The position numbers and the translations under genes are program-made. From the NCBI RefSeq assembly GCF_050436995.1, contig NC_134769.1, positions 4,898,001 through 4,962,000 of the forward strand: a stretch of DNA of 64,000 nucleotides, in the 5' to 3' direction. Under the pieces are notes generated by a model, which was not told the DNA's origin, made no database searches, and worked only from the letters and a program-made list of their open reading frames with translations. The stretch comes from Anticarsia gemmatalis (lineage: Eukaryota; Arthropoda; Insecta; Lepidoptera; Erebidae). Below, piece by piece: positions 34,261 to 46,030 of the stretch. Position 1 is the first letter of the stretch, and the number at the start of each line of letters is the position of its first letter.

Positions 34261-35035
34261 TGTAAAACATCTCTCAAAAACTTTAACCAAATTACGCGTC
34301 GGTGTAAGTGTCGGCCTCTCATCTGTTGAGAGGATGTCGTGGTTAGACCCTGTATGTTCTCATACACAACAGCGACTTCTCAACAAAAGATTCGCGCACG
34401 TATTTTCTTTTCAACAAGAAAGGCTTAGAAAGTTTGCGTATTGTTAAAATGAATGTGTGTGAGTAAATATTTATTTTTAACAAGCCCCCGCCAAGATGCG
34501 TGAGGTATGAAAAAGTTTTGTTTATTATGTTGACTTTATGTTCAAGTATTTGGAAAGGTGGAGAGCTGAAGACATTTTTTCTGTTCTACATGCATACATA
34601 TATACATAAAATCACGGTTCCTTAACATAGGGGCAGGCAAAGACCAGAGATTTTATTATATAAATGGACATTTTATTTTTCTATTCTCTATACAATAAAT
34701 CAGAAAAAATCTGTTCCATACTGTGTGTTAGTTAGCACTAGGAATACACTTGCCACTTAACGCGAAACATAAACGATTTGAATGCACAACCATTTTGGTA
34801 CTTTACAGGCCCCAAAATGAAAATGGTTTTCGTTAAAATAATGATAATAGCCGATTATTTTCAACGTCAAAAACCAAGGCTCTATATGCATTGCTAATGA
34901 TTCTTTCAACATAAAGCTAGAATACCAATATCAAGTATATCTACTGGTTCTATATTGTACTGTTTCCTGAGACGACATTCATAGAAAATAAGGAATATTA
35001 GATTTTTAGACAAGGTTTATATTTCTTGTACTCAC

Positions 35036-35158
35036 CAAGTTCAGAGCCACAGACACGCGGGATGATTTCCAAGATGGCGGAGCAGGAGGCGTCCTCGAAG
35101 CACAGCTGGCGAGCCAGCAGGCAGTTGAGGATCGCCATCGTACCCTTTATCCCGGGCC
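35036..35158 (-). CDS. Gfrl-type GDNF-receptor-like protein, first cysteine-rich exon
   Basis: 123 nt on the minus strand, with the acceptor TTCCGCAG and the donor GTGAGT. The exon takes 1 nt from upstream (2 nt complete the codon) and leaves 1 nt, which matches the exon at 10258-10428. It reads GIKGTMAILNCLLARQLCFE, then DASCSAILEIIPRVCGSEL. The pattern NCL-x-A-x3-C-x4-C-x9-C is the first half of a GDNF-receptor repeat, and CQAAL follows in the next exon. The Gfrl assignment is by domain pattern: insect genomes carry one such gene, thought to encode a neuronal GPI-linked receptor. It is GC-rich against AT-rich flanks. Confidence 0.82.
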
Positions 35159-35392
35159 CTGCGGAAGACAGGAAAAAGTTTAGATACAAGGTCTTTCCAG
35201 TACTCAAGGTCAAGTAAACGACGATTGGCCACGTCATTTACTTACAAAATCTTCGGATTGTGTAGGTTAAATGTGTACGTATTATTTTTTAAGTTGTTGT
35301 GTATTTCTCTGTAGTCATTTACAAGTTAAAATATTTGTACTGCGGATCTGTATATTAAAGTTTATGCCAGTTTTTTTCAGTATCGTGACATT

Positions 35393-35690
35393 TAATAGCG
35401 CATGCAAAGTTTCATCACGATGCTTTCCTTCACCGTTAGAGCAAGTGATAATTATTTCTATAACTTCGAAAAGTCAATAGCCGGGTCCTGACTGAGCGAG
35501 CAGTCTCGCGAGGCAATATCTAGGTCTCTTTTGTTTTAGATGGAAATGAGCGGGACTGAGATATTGCCCCGTGAGACTGATCGCTTAGTCAGGACCCGGC
35601 TATTGGTGTGTTGCCTCGGGTTTGAACCTGCGATCACTTGAGTGGTTTCAACTTAAACCACTCGGCTTATACTATAAAAATATCCAATCA
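35393..35690 (+). repeat. Old retroposon fragment split by a MITE
   Basis: Left part catgcaaagtttcatcacga with ccttcaccgttagagcaagt, and right part gtgttgcctcgggtttgaac with ctgcgatcacttgagtggtt, are the two halves of one common lepidopteran retroposon segment. The palindromic MITE at 35475-35605 sits between them. Confidence 0.5.
35475..35605. mobile_element. Palindromic MITE, 131 bp
   Basis: The left arm caatagccgggtcctgact (from 35475) and right arm agtcaggacccggctattg (to 35605) are perfect complements over 19 bp. The complementarity continues with mismatches through cagtctcgcgaggcaatatc and gatattgccccgtgagactg. There is no coding capacity. The target site could not be fixed. Confidence 0.7.
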
Positions 35691-38559
35691 AATCTAGAAT
35701 CTAAACCGTTTTTGGAAGAGCCATAATTCAAATGTGGAACTGGCGGAATAAACATCGCCATTGAGGCAACGCGGCCAAGTTGGAAATATATCCGCGAGTA
35801 GGGCTGCCTCGAGATGTGCACTTGTAAAATGAAGATAGTTATGTAATCTGCTGGAGATAAGAAATTGAGCCGATAATGTAATAATGATGATGACTACTGA
35901 GAAATAGGTTAAAGAGAACCAAGCAATGAATATATTTGCCACTGTCGTAGAACGCTTTAAGTTATCAATTCGTTGCATTTCTACGTACTCCTTGTAACGG
36001 GTACTTTATGAGAGACTAAATTCTTTTGAAGCAGTCATCGTTATGAAATATGTAATCGTTGTAATGTATAAGCTCGAGACTTCCCATAAAATGTACTCAG
36101 AAATCATAAATACCTTATAAACTGACAGATAGATAGTTAAAGTAACTTTGGCATTTGTGATCATCTAGGAGCTATCCATCGGTTCCCTAAATAAACCAAT
36201 AATTTGGTGTTAATTTAACGCTTCTGTCTGCTCTCTTTACTCATTACCAAGAGTATACTGTCTAAAATGTCCCGTAACATGAACAAAGTCCACATTAAAC
36301 TCCACATAGTTTCAGGTAACCCTACCGCGGCCCGAAATAGCTGGCGGGTAGTCGAGATTCTCTATCGATCGAAATGGATGCAGTTTTAAAAGCCGCTTGC
36401 TTCAAATATTACCTTCTTGCTCTTTCATACTCATCCCTATTGCTTGCTAGTGCTGTTATTGAGTTTCTAACTGAGATTCTGAGCAAATGTTGAATTTTGA
36501 TCTATGTTGGTGTTCATACGGGCTAATGGTTTGGTATTGAAAAGTTTTGGTAGCAAGCAGTGTGAGATAGAAATATCGTAACTTGATTTTGAAATGAAAT
36601 TATTTGTATCAGATATTCTACCGCTATTATTTAGGCTTAAATAATGTAAGACAGAGTGCATGGTCGCGTAGATACAGGGCAGAGATGAAGGAAAATATTT
36701 TAACAAGTTAGTGTTTGAAATCTATCTTCCCTGTCCCATATGTCGTATCTATTTATGTTGAGGCTAAGTTTGTCTTTATTATAGTAGACAAAAGTAGATA
36801 GATGATCATTTGCGCAATCCATATTTTCACACACTGCCAAAATTTTGCGCCCATCTTCAAATATAACTTTTCGAAAAAACTACAATTACTAAGATACTCA
36901 CGTCCGAAAACAAGAAAATAGCACTACCACGTTCCTTTTTCTCATCGAAACGTAAAACTCACGAAAATATTTTCGACATTCTCGATTCTACTTCACGTAC
37001 GTACTATTCGTAACCATTGTGAATATTTGCATAGTAAAAATAAACACGTAGTGATATTAATGTTTTAATGGCCACGTCTGCGGTACCCGCGGTCGTCTGC
37101 TAGCGACATCTAGTGGCGAATAACGTTACTAAAATATGAGAATTTTCGACGCAGATGTACGGGTTTTTAAACTCGAGAGGTTTTGAGGTTTTTGATGTAT
37201 TTGAGAATGGTACTGGACTATTTGAGAATGTATTGTGGTTCATACGTGAAGCTAGAAGAGATAAATGTCGCTCGGAAGTTAGTGTGTGTATATATTTTTG
37301 TCGTACTTTAGAATTATAGTGTGATAGCTCAAATAATACAAATACTCTATCACATATATTGCATATAAGCATGTCTTGTTAGGTAAAGTAAGATAATATA
37401 ATATCTTTGAAAATGCTTATTAAAGTATGTGTTTGTAATCAGGGAACAATGTATAAGGTAGCACGGGAACTTTGTTAGCTGTACTTAGTAATTCTAAATA
37501 GATAAATAAATATTAGATACTACTAAAGTATTATATAGATACTATTTAAGTCTAGTCTCTAGTCCCTTAGGTTTGTCAGTAGTTTGGTGACATAAAAATA
37601 TTTCACCCAACTTTGCTATCAGCGTCCATATAAGGACCCAAATCTATCAGAGAATCTCAGTTCGATATTTTCATAAATAAATATCTATCAAAACAAATTA
37701 CTTGAAAAGTTGACATTGACGAGAAAAAATAAAAGTCAGCACTAATTCCCTAATAAATAAATTCTGATAAAAGCCCAAACTGTCCAAGTGTCAAACACGT
37801 TAAAAACTTGGCGCAAGTGAGTAAACAATTCTATAGTACTCGATATTATTTCGAGTGGTAACTCGATCGATCGACTTGTGAAATATTTAGTGCACTTATC
37901 AAATTTTCATGTGAGATATGAGATGATTTTATTAAATAGTTGAGTTTTATTTGAGATTTATTTTAGGAAGTTGTCCAAGCTTCTTGTTCAGATTTTAGAT
38001 TCATTGTTATGTTAAGATCTAACTTTGTTAATGTGTTTATTTTCAGAGATTCAGGTATGTTTTCCTTTCCTCCTAGAGTTGACGGAAACTAGATTTTTTT
38101 TGCAAAGAAGTATATAATGAATATTTCATAATTCAATAAATTTCAATAAATTCAGTCATCCGGTACTTACTAGTTACGGACCGTAACTTTCGCTATAATG
38201 ACAATTACCGAGAGTATCGTAACTGTGATAAGGATTGCTCTGAAAACATATTCTTATTTTATTTTTAAGTATAATGAACCAACAGCAAAATAAATGTTAA
38301 CATTAAGTATCAAGTTCATTGAACAATAACCACCGTTACGCTAACTAGCGTTCTAACCAGCTATTGTCACAAACCGTAGTGTAACATAAAATCCTTGAAA
38401 CCGATACGGTAGCTCTCATACGAAATAGTGTAGGATCCAGCTATTTATCACAAGCCGCCGTCACGTCCGATCCTAGCATTAGAGCAGCTCATTCAGTGGC
38501 TCTCGAACATCTACACGATACGATATCACTCACACGGACCTTTACACGAGCTTTAAGCG

Positions 38560-38700
38560 TCTATATTAATATTATAAAACTGTAAAGTTTGTTTGTTTGA
38601 ACGCGCTAATCTCAGGAACTACTGGTGCGAATAGAAAAAATATTTTACTGTTGGATAGCCTGTTGTTGGGGAAGGCTATAGGCTATATAACATTACGCAG
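38560..38700 (+). mobile_element. Truncated Helitron-like element
   Basis: Begins tctatattaatattataaaa and carries gaacgcgctaatctcaggaac and ggctataggctatata like the 2881 family. It lacks the 3' hairpin and CTAG end, so only the 5' part remains. Confidence 0.65.
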
Positions 38701-39189
38701 AAACAAACACAGAATGAGGATTACACACTTTCGATTAACACATCTTTTGAACACTAAGGATAGATCAAAATCGGTTCATTTATTTAGGAGCTACGATGGT
38801 ACAAACTAACATACATATTTATAGTTACGTGATACCTATAAGATATTATTTACCTTTTATATACACTTTAATCTATATAAAAAGTGATTGTTTCACAGTT
38901 TTAGGTCTAAACTTAAATGTCTGCCTCAAGACCCTTTCCGTAATGGTTCGACTGGTACGTGCGAGTCACATCCAAGTCGAACAGCTTTCGAATAAGTGAC
39001 TTTATTTCCGGGCTCTGGACGGCCGCTGAATTATTTAACATGGCTATTTGTGAATCGACTTATGTTTTATATTCTGCTATGAGATGCTTGGGAAATAACT
39101 TTCATGATTGCCGTGACGGATCAGCACGCATGGTTTTTATCAGTGAAAGAGGTACGGACAGCCTCTCATAGTCCAATGGAATATTATTC

Positions 39190-39329
39190 AGGTGCAGCGC
39201 AGACGACATTATAATGCAGTAACGCACACAACGCGCAAAAAGTCCGGCGCGTTACTACATATAATTGCGTAAGTTCTATTTTCACAGACTAAAAAGTGCG
39301 TCAAGGATAGTGTCGTCTGCGTTGCACCT
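39190..39329. mobile_element. MITE, 140 bp with 23-bp TIRs
   Basis: The left arm aggtgcagcgcagacgacat (39190-39212) and right arm ending gtcgtctgcgttgcacct (39307-39329) are complementary at 21 of 23 positions. The interior has short palindromes (acgcgcaaaaagtccggcgcg). Target duplication unclear. Confidence 0.65.
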
Positions 39330-39368
39330 TAGCCTTATATAAAAGTGTCCTACCACTGACAAGCACAC

Positions 39369-39482
39369 CTGTAGAACTCTTGGTCTTGTTCGCCTGCAGG
39401 GGTGTGGTCTCTGGTTATCTCTAGAAAAGTCTCCTTAGCCGCTAGGACGTCGCATAGAGCAGATAAAAACAAGAGTCCTAAT
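39369..39482 (-). CDS. Candidate signal-peptide exon of the Gfrl-type gene
   Basis: A 114-nt open stretch on the minus strand between an acceptor-like CCTTTTAG and a donor-like GTGTGC. It reads LGLLFLSALCDVLAAKETFL and then EITRDHTPAGEQDQEFYR. The start is hydrophobic like a signal peptide and the rest is acidic. GC content is higher than the flanks. With this donor the phase does not match the exon at 35036-35158. A nearby alternative donor 7 bases further on (GTCAGT) would give the right phase, or another small exon lies between. An initiating Met is not in the exon. Treat as a weak candidate. Confidence 0.3.
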
Positions 39483-39535
39483 CTAAAAGGATTCAAATTT
39501 TATTATGAGCTATGCATTGCCTACCTACTTTTCAG

Positions 39536-39706
39536 CCCTTCATAGCAAAATGTACAACAAGCAAAATGAGCACGGCACTTAAAATGTACAAATCGCATAA
39601 TGTGCAAATGGCAAAAAGAGCAAATCGCATAATGTACAATACGCATAATGTGCAATACTTAAAATGAACACTATACGCAAAACGAGCAAAAAGCAAAATG
39701 TACATA
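39536..39706 (+). repeat. Left TIR built from ~16-bp motifs
   Basis: About ten variants of a motif like cgcataatgtgcaa follow one another: catagcaaaatgtacaa, caagcaaaatgagca, cttaaaatgtacaa, atcgcataatgtgcaa, atggcaaaaagagcaa, atcgcataatgtacaa, tacgcataatgtgcaa, cttaaaatgaaca, tacgcaaaacgagcaa and aagcaaaatgtaca. The regular order is kept in the right terminus. They could be transposase-binding sites. Confidence 0.8.
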
Positions 39707-39820
39707 ATACTGTTAGGGCATGTTTACAAGACCGACTCGTGGAGATTTTTTTCTTTGATCGTTAGTATCCTAAAATCAGCGGGTTTTGTTCTATATACAT
39801 ACATAAAATAAATAATAATA

Positions 39821-40240
39821 ATGATAATTCCTGAGGCGTGGTATGAAATCCTTGAATCATCGCCAAATACCAACGCAATGAGAGCCTTTAGACTCTACTT
39901 CGAGCGGACGTGGTATCCCAAGTTTAACCCAAAGATTCTAAGCTGTGCCAACCAACGACACCGAACAACTAATCCTGTTGAAGGTTGGCACAGGCGTTTG
40001 AATGCCAAAATTCCGAAAAAGATAAGTTTAATGTTTTTCATTTATAAATTTAAAAAAGAAGCTATGTTCAGTGATAATAAATTTAAAAAAAGCATATTTG
40101 TGCCGGCAATGAAAAATAGGAGAAAAGCAGACATCGTCTTTGATAAAAAGTATAAAAAAATACTAAACAGTTTGCATATTAAAAGTATTTCCGTTAAACA
40201 ATTTCTTCTACAGATGATATATACAAGACTTGCATTTTAG
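39821..40240 (+). pseudogene. MULE-type transposase C-terminal remnant
   Basis: 139 codons inside the long-TIR element. The central stretch RHRTTNPVEGWHRRLNAKIP resembles the 'TNN-VEGWHRR' segment found near the C-terminal end of the MULE-type transposases common in insect genomes. After it come lysine-rich sequence and an end at LAF. The upstream catalytic acidic residues are missing and the frame starts in the middle of the protein, so it cannot be an active transposase. Whether it is still translated, for example as a repressor or DNA-binding fragment, cannot be told. The family call rests on motif memory. The first coding part (39832-39882) also occurs inverted at 40304-40354. Confidence 0.6.
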
Positions 40241-40303
40241 TTTGTTTTCTTTAAAGTTTAAATAAATAATATAATTTCAACAGAATTAGTTGTTGCGCAA
40301 GTC

Positions 40304-40354
40304 CTCATTGCTTTGTTATTTGGTGATGATTCAAGGATTTCATACCACGCCTCA
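40304..40354 (-). repeat. Inverted copy of 39832-39882
   Basis: 51 bp complementary to the start of the transposase remnant with three mismatches (tgaggcgtggtatgaaatcc at the outer end, gcaatgag at the inner end). The pair makes a stem around the whole coding remnant, inside the outer TIRs. Confidence 0.8.
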
Positions 40355-40484
40355 TTAAGTTCCCTTTATTAATATATAAATAAACTTATATTGAATGTGA
40401 AGTTGTTTTATTACAATGCTCTATGAATCCAACAAACCCCAAGCTAAGAAACGGCAGTAAGTGGTTAGTGTGAACGAAGGCGAC

Positions 40485-40657
40485 TATGTACATTTTGCTT
40501 CTTGCTCGTTTTGCGTATAGTGTTCATTTTAAGTATTGCACACATTATGCGTATTGTACATTATGCGATTTGCTCTTTTTGCTATTTGCACATTATGCGA
40601 TTTGTACATTTTAAGTGCCGTGCTCATTTTGCTTGTTGTACATTTTGCTATGAAGGG
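40485..40657 (-). repeat. Right TIR of the long-TIR element
   Basis: Complement of the left TIR with few differences: one extra gt pair in tgtgtgcaatac, atagc for atggc, and agaag for aaaag in the inner end. It ends with gggaagtatcg-type complement at 40657 and abuts the 8-bp duplication. Confidence 0.8.
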
Positions 40658-40787
40658 CTTTTCAGAACCTAGTATCAAGAGGGGTTTAGGTAAGTAGCTA
40701 TTTATTCATTCTAAGCTTTATAAGGTTTTATTTCTCAGCGTCATAGTATGAAGATAATAGTGCGGAAAAAAATAAACCAATAATTAT

Positions 40788-40793
40788 TTTATT
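40788..40793 (-). promoter_or_regulatory. Polyadenylation signal of the beta-tubulin gene
   Basis: TTTATT on the plus strand is AATAAA on the minus strand, 77 bases beyond the stop codon. Confidence 0.6.
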
Positions 40794-40869
40794 CAACTGT
40801 ATTTACGAAGTAAAACGATAAATACAAAATATAAAATATAACGCAAATCTTATTAAAACTCAGTATAGT

Positions 40870-42760
<1,891 letters not shown>

Positions 42761-42964
42761 AGCTAAACTTTAACGCGGTTTCACACGTAAGATTTTTTCT
42801 GTTTATTTTAGTGACCCATCTAAATATAATATGTAAAGGCTCAAAGGTAACTGATTGACATAGCGATCTATCAACGCATAGCCCAAACCACTAGACTCAT
42901 CGGGCTGAGGCATACAGGTATATGTTATGATGTTGGCATTCGCTAAGAAAGGATTTTGATCAAT

Positions 42965-43060
42965 TCAACCTCCAAGGGGATAAAATAGGGGATGAAAGTT
43001 TGTAAGAAAATTCTGTCTTAAGTCACAAACCACGCGGACGAAGTCGCGGGTAAAATCTAG
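42965..43060 (+). mobile_element. 3' part of a second Helitron-like family
   Basis: Ends with ccacgcggacgaagtcgcgg, a GC hairpin, and CTAG (43057-43060) followed by T. The block ggggataaaataggggatga upstream is a usual companion. The 5' end is not resolved. Related to the copy at 54647-54867. Confidence 0.55.
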
Positions 43061-43374
43061 TACAATATATAGGGCAACTAACAAAAAGCGCCACTTGCTA
43101 GGATTCCAACAAATTTCTCTTTCTTCTTTTCTTTTAAAGACCCTTAAAATCAAGTTTAACTAATAATGAATTGACTACCAGTAAACCCGGAAAAAGCTTG
43201 ATAAATAGTATTTGCCAATATTAATTCAACGATGAATATTAACGGAGAGGTTATAATAATATTCTAATTCTATGTCAATAACCCTTTATTCATGATTCCC
43301 TTAAATAATCTACATAAATAACTTAGCTTTTAACTTGACTAACTGATTTACATTGATTTACCCTACATCTGTAT

Positions 43375-43625
43375 TTGTGGCGTCATCGGCAGTAAATGCT
43401 GAACATGCCTCGGGTTCTATTCCCAGGTCAGGCAAAAATACTATTGGTCTTTTCTAGCTTATATTAGAATATTTCTTAATAGTAGCCCAGAGTTTGGTAA
43501 TGTGCCCGGTAAAGGCAATCGGTTCACCCCCTTTTAAATAAGACTAATATTGTTAAAAGCGAAACAAGTGTATATTGCATACACTCCAGCCTATACCTTT
43601 GGGTATAATAGGGGTGATGTATTAC
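43375..43625 (-). repeat. Interspersed repeat (reverse of the 45880 family)
   Basis: Blocks ttcttaatagtagcccagag, tttggtaatgtgcccggtaa and cagcctatacctttgggtat are the complement, with divergence, of blocks at 45880-46030 and 15440-15640. Confidence 0.45.
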
Positions 43626-43647
43626 TTTACATTTAACAACTCACATT

Positions 43648-43868
43648 TGGCGCTTATAGTCGGCCAATCGTCGGTAAACGATCTGCGGGTTAAGCGACCC
43701 TAAGCGCGGTCATTCCATTGATGGGTAGTCGCTCAGTGATATTTTAACTGAGTGCCCCTGTCATCAGGAGGGTGCGTAAAAAGCAGGTTCCGTTTGAACT
43801 CAATTAATATAACAGTCGTTAAACCATTTCAAAGGCCTTTCAGGCGACTTTATATACTATACCAAAAT
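43648..43868 (+). mobile_element. 5S-rRNA-headed SINE, diverged
   Basis: Carries gtcggtaaacgatctgcggg, gttaagcgaccctaagcgcg and gatgggtagtcgctcagtg, matching the 1891 family. The end lacks the gaccactaaccatacgataa block, so the copy is older or truncated. Confidence 0.65.
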
Positions 43869-44310
43869 AAATAAAATAAACTTAGTGATCTATTCCCGTA
43901 GGTGACATTTAATTTGATATTATCACCTGCTATTTATAGTCCGGTACCCGTATGTGTAGTCGCGTTAATTTGAAGTTCTTAATACATTTACTCAGTTTAG
44001 TTTTAAAGGATAGAAATTAACGTTTCGTTTGATGAGTGTTGATTTGGGATTCGGTAGTTTATTGACATTTTTGTTTGTATTAAAAGGACTACAAGGTTTT
44101 AGGCTGAAATATCTTGTTAAATACGTAAGTAGATTCAAGTTGAATTACGAAGAACCCATAAACTGTTGTTTAGTTCAAAATAAAGTATAAAGAAACTGTT
44201 TAGAGATTTTAACGTCTTCATTTTCCTTGGCCTGTGTTGTGGCCCAAATGGTTTTAAGTTCATGTGTTTTGTTAATTCTTTAATTATTATTTTTTCTGTT
44301 TTATATTATA

Positions 44311-44525
44311 CTAGCTGACCCGCGCAACTTCGCTTGCTGCTTCGTTATTGTAACATTTTTTACTGCTGCTCTGCTCCTATTGGTCTTAGCATAATGATAT
44401 ATAGCCTATAGCCTTCCTCGATAAATGGGCTATCTAACACTGAAAATCGGAGCAGTAGTTCCTGAGATTAGCGCGTTTAAACAAACAAACAAACAAACTC
44501 TTCAGCTTTGTAATATTAGTATAGA
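44311..44525 (-). mobile_element. Non-autonomous Helitron-like element
   Basis: Reverse copy of the 2881 family, with CTAG at 44311-44314 and the TC end at 44524-44525, again between A and T. The interior is about 45 bp shorter than in the other copies. Confidence 0.75.
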
Positions 44526-44852
44526 TTGAAATTATTTTTCATGCTTAGTTTACGCCATAGAGCTTGGATAAATACGAATAATCACAATTTATTTTAACGC
44601 GATAAATAGAGACAGAAAAGTTGCATATTAACCCATTTCTTGAAATTCAGGAACATAACTTACCCATTACCATATAACACGGTTTACCAGTAATTATCCC
44701 AAAAATATCTTTTACACATTTTAAAGCGATCATTTTAAAATTGTGCCAATAACGTCACGTTTTAAACTTATTTCATTTTCACGTACGAAATAAACTCATA
44801 AATCTATGAAGTCTGTTAAAAATTTAATTTTTATCGACAGCTTTGCCTTGTA

Positions 44853-45096
44853 TCTATACTAATATTATAAAGCTGAAGAGATATGTTTGTTTGTTTGTTT
44901 GAACGCGCTAATCTCAGGAACTACTGGTCCGATTTGAAAAATTCTTTCAGTGTTGGATAGTCCATTTATAGAGGAAGGCTTATCATCACGCTACGACCAA
45001 TAGGAGGAAAGTACCAGTAAAAATGTTACAAAAACGGGGAAAATTTTGACCCATTCTCTCTTATGTGACGCAAGCGTAGTTGCGCGGGTCAGCTAG
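44853..45096 (+). mobile_element. Non-autonomous Helitron-like element
   Basis: Begins TCTATACTAATATTATAAAG after A and ends with the gcaagcgtagttgc hairpin and CTAG at 45093-45096 before T. It lies 327 bp from the opposite-orientation copy at 44311-44525. Confidence 0.8.
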
Positions 45097-45879
45097 TCAG
45101 TGTATAAACCGTTGAATTTGTGCCGCTTTCGAGCACATTGTATCGAATAACTGATACACTCGGGGATTTGGGGAGAATAGGTGAATATTTGGTATATTCT
45201 CACTAACCAGCCATCGAACATATGCCTCATTTATCTCGTTTTAATGAATTTCAGCCTGTTCGGATAAAAGCTTTGTGTTTGTTTGTCAATTCAGTTTCAT
45301 TTTGATGCTTCAATAAGTTTTTAGATTATGTATGCGTTTTATAGCTGTTTGTCGATGTTTTGTGTTCAATAGTGAATGGTTGCTCTTCAAATGAGTGGTT
45401 GGATTTTCCTAGGATGTTACTCAGAAACTTTTTATTATGGATATCTACTAAAAGCGTATGAGGGAAGGAGTTTCGATTAGTAGTTTATATTTTTGGTTAT
45501 TTATAATATTCATCATTGTATTTTAAATATTTATATCTGAGACATACCTGGTAGTAAACAATTTCCAATAAAAGTGAAATTCCTTAATTATATGTTATAT
45601 AAGAGCCTCGTTTTGTATTAAGTTACTAATTAGATCGCAAAATCTAAAAATACATACTATCACAGACCAAACTAAAATTAGTTCGAGCCCGTAATTTAAT
45701 ACAACTGACACAAATTAGTAGACTATTAGAAAATAGCTTTACTTTGTTGTGGTCATTAACGTTCGCCGCTATTTTATTGTGAAAAATTTCAGGATAATTT
45801 TAGGTAGGTACATTGCGTTAGAATTTTTAATAAAAGAGATAATATGTTTAACTATCTTAATGCATACAAAATATCAGGC

Positions 45880-46030
45880 TTTTTATACCCAACGGTGTAG
45901 GCCGAGGTGAATGACATACACCCGCATTTCGTCATTATGTCAGTCCCATATAATAGGGAGCGAGTTTATTGCCATATACCAGGCACTTTTACCGAATCCG
46001 AACTACTATTTATTGAGGACAACCTAATCA
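45880..46030 (+). repeat. Interspersed repeat of unknown class
   Basis: Blocks acccaacggtgtaggccgag, taatagggagcgagtttatt and gccatataccaggcactttt recur in degenerate form at 15440 and inverted at 43375. I associate it with a lepidopteran LINE/SINE tail but cannot name it. Confidence 0.45.

Larger units (their letters stand above)
24097..35035 (-). other. Large Gfrl intron, 5' part
   Basis: AT-rich intron sequence holding scattered repeats: a degenerate MITE (26541-26702), RTE-tail fragments (28175-28268), an unclassified repeat (29385-29660), a 37-bp duplication (29877-29950), a repeat at 32080-32420 and a degenerate direct repeat (33750-34260). I found no exon with supported splice sites on either strand. 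Without the 5911 bp added by the BEL insertion, the intron (10429-35035) would be about 18.7 kb. Confidence 0.5.
35159..39368 (-). other. Gap upstream of the first cysteine-rich exon
   Basis: Probably intron, if the candidate signal exon at 39369-39482 belongs to the same gene. It holds a nested MITE (35475-35605) in an older retroposon fragment, a truncated Helitron copy (38560-38700) and a MITE (39190-39329). No other exon was recognised. Confidence 0.4.
39536..40657 (+). mobile_element. Long-TIR DNA transposon with MULE-like remnant
   Basis: 1122 bp, flanked by a perfect 8-bp duplication CTTTTCAG (39528-39535 and 40658-40665). The inverted termini are 171 bp (39536-39706) and 173 bp (40485-40657) and nearly identical; they start CCCTTCATAGCAAAATGTAC. 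An 8-bp target duplication fits hAT, P or MULE transposons; the internal protein remnant points to a MULE. The termini are arrays of a roughly 16-bp motif. The middle holds a 139-codon frame and an inverted 51-bp copy of part of it. Perfect target duplication and near-identical termini suggest a young, non-autonomous element that was mobilised by a related transposase. Confidence 0.85.
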
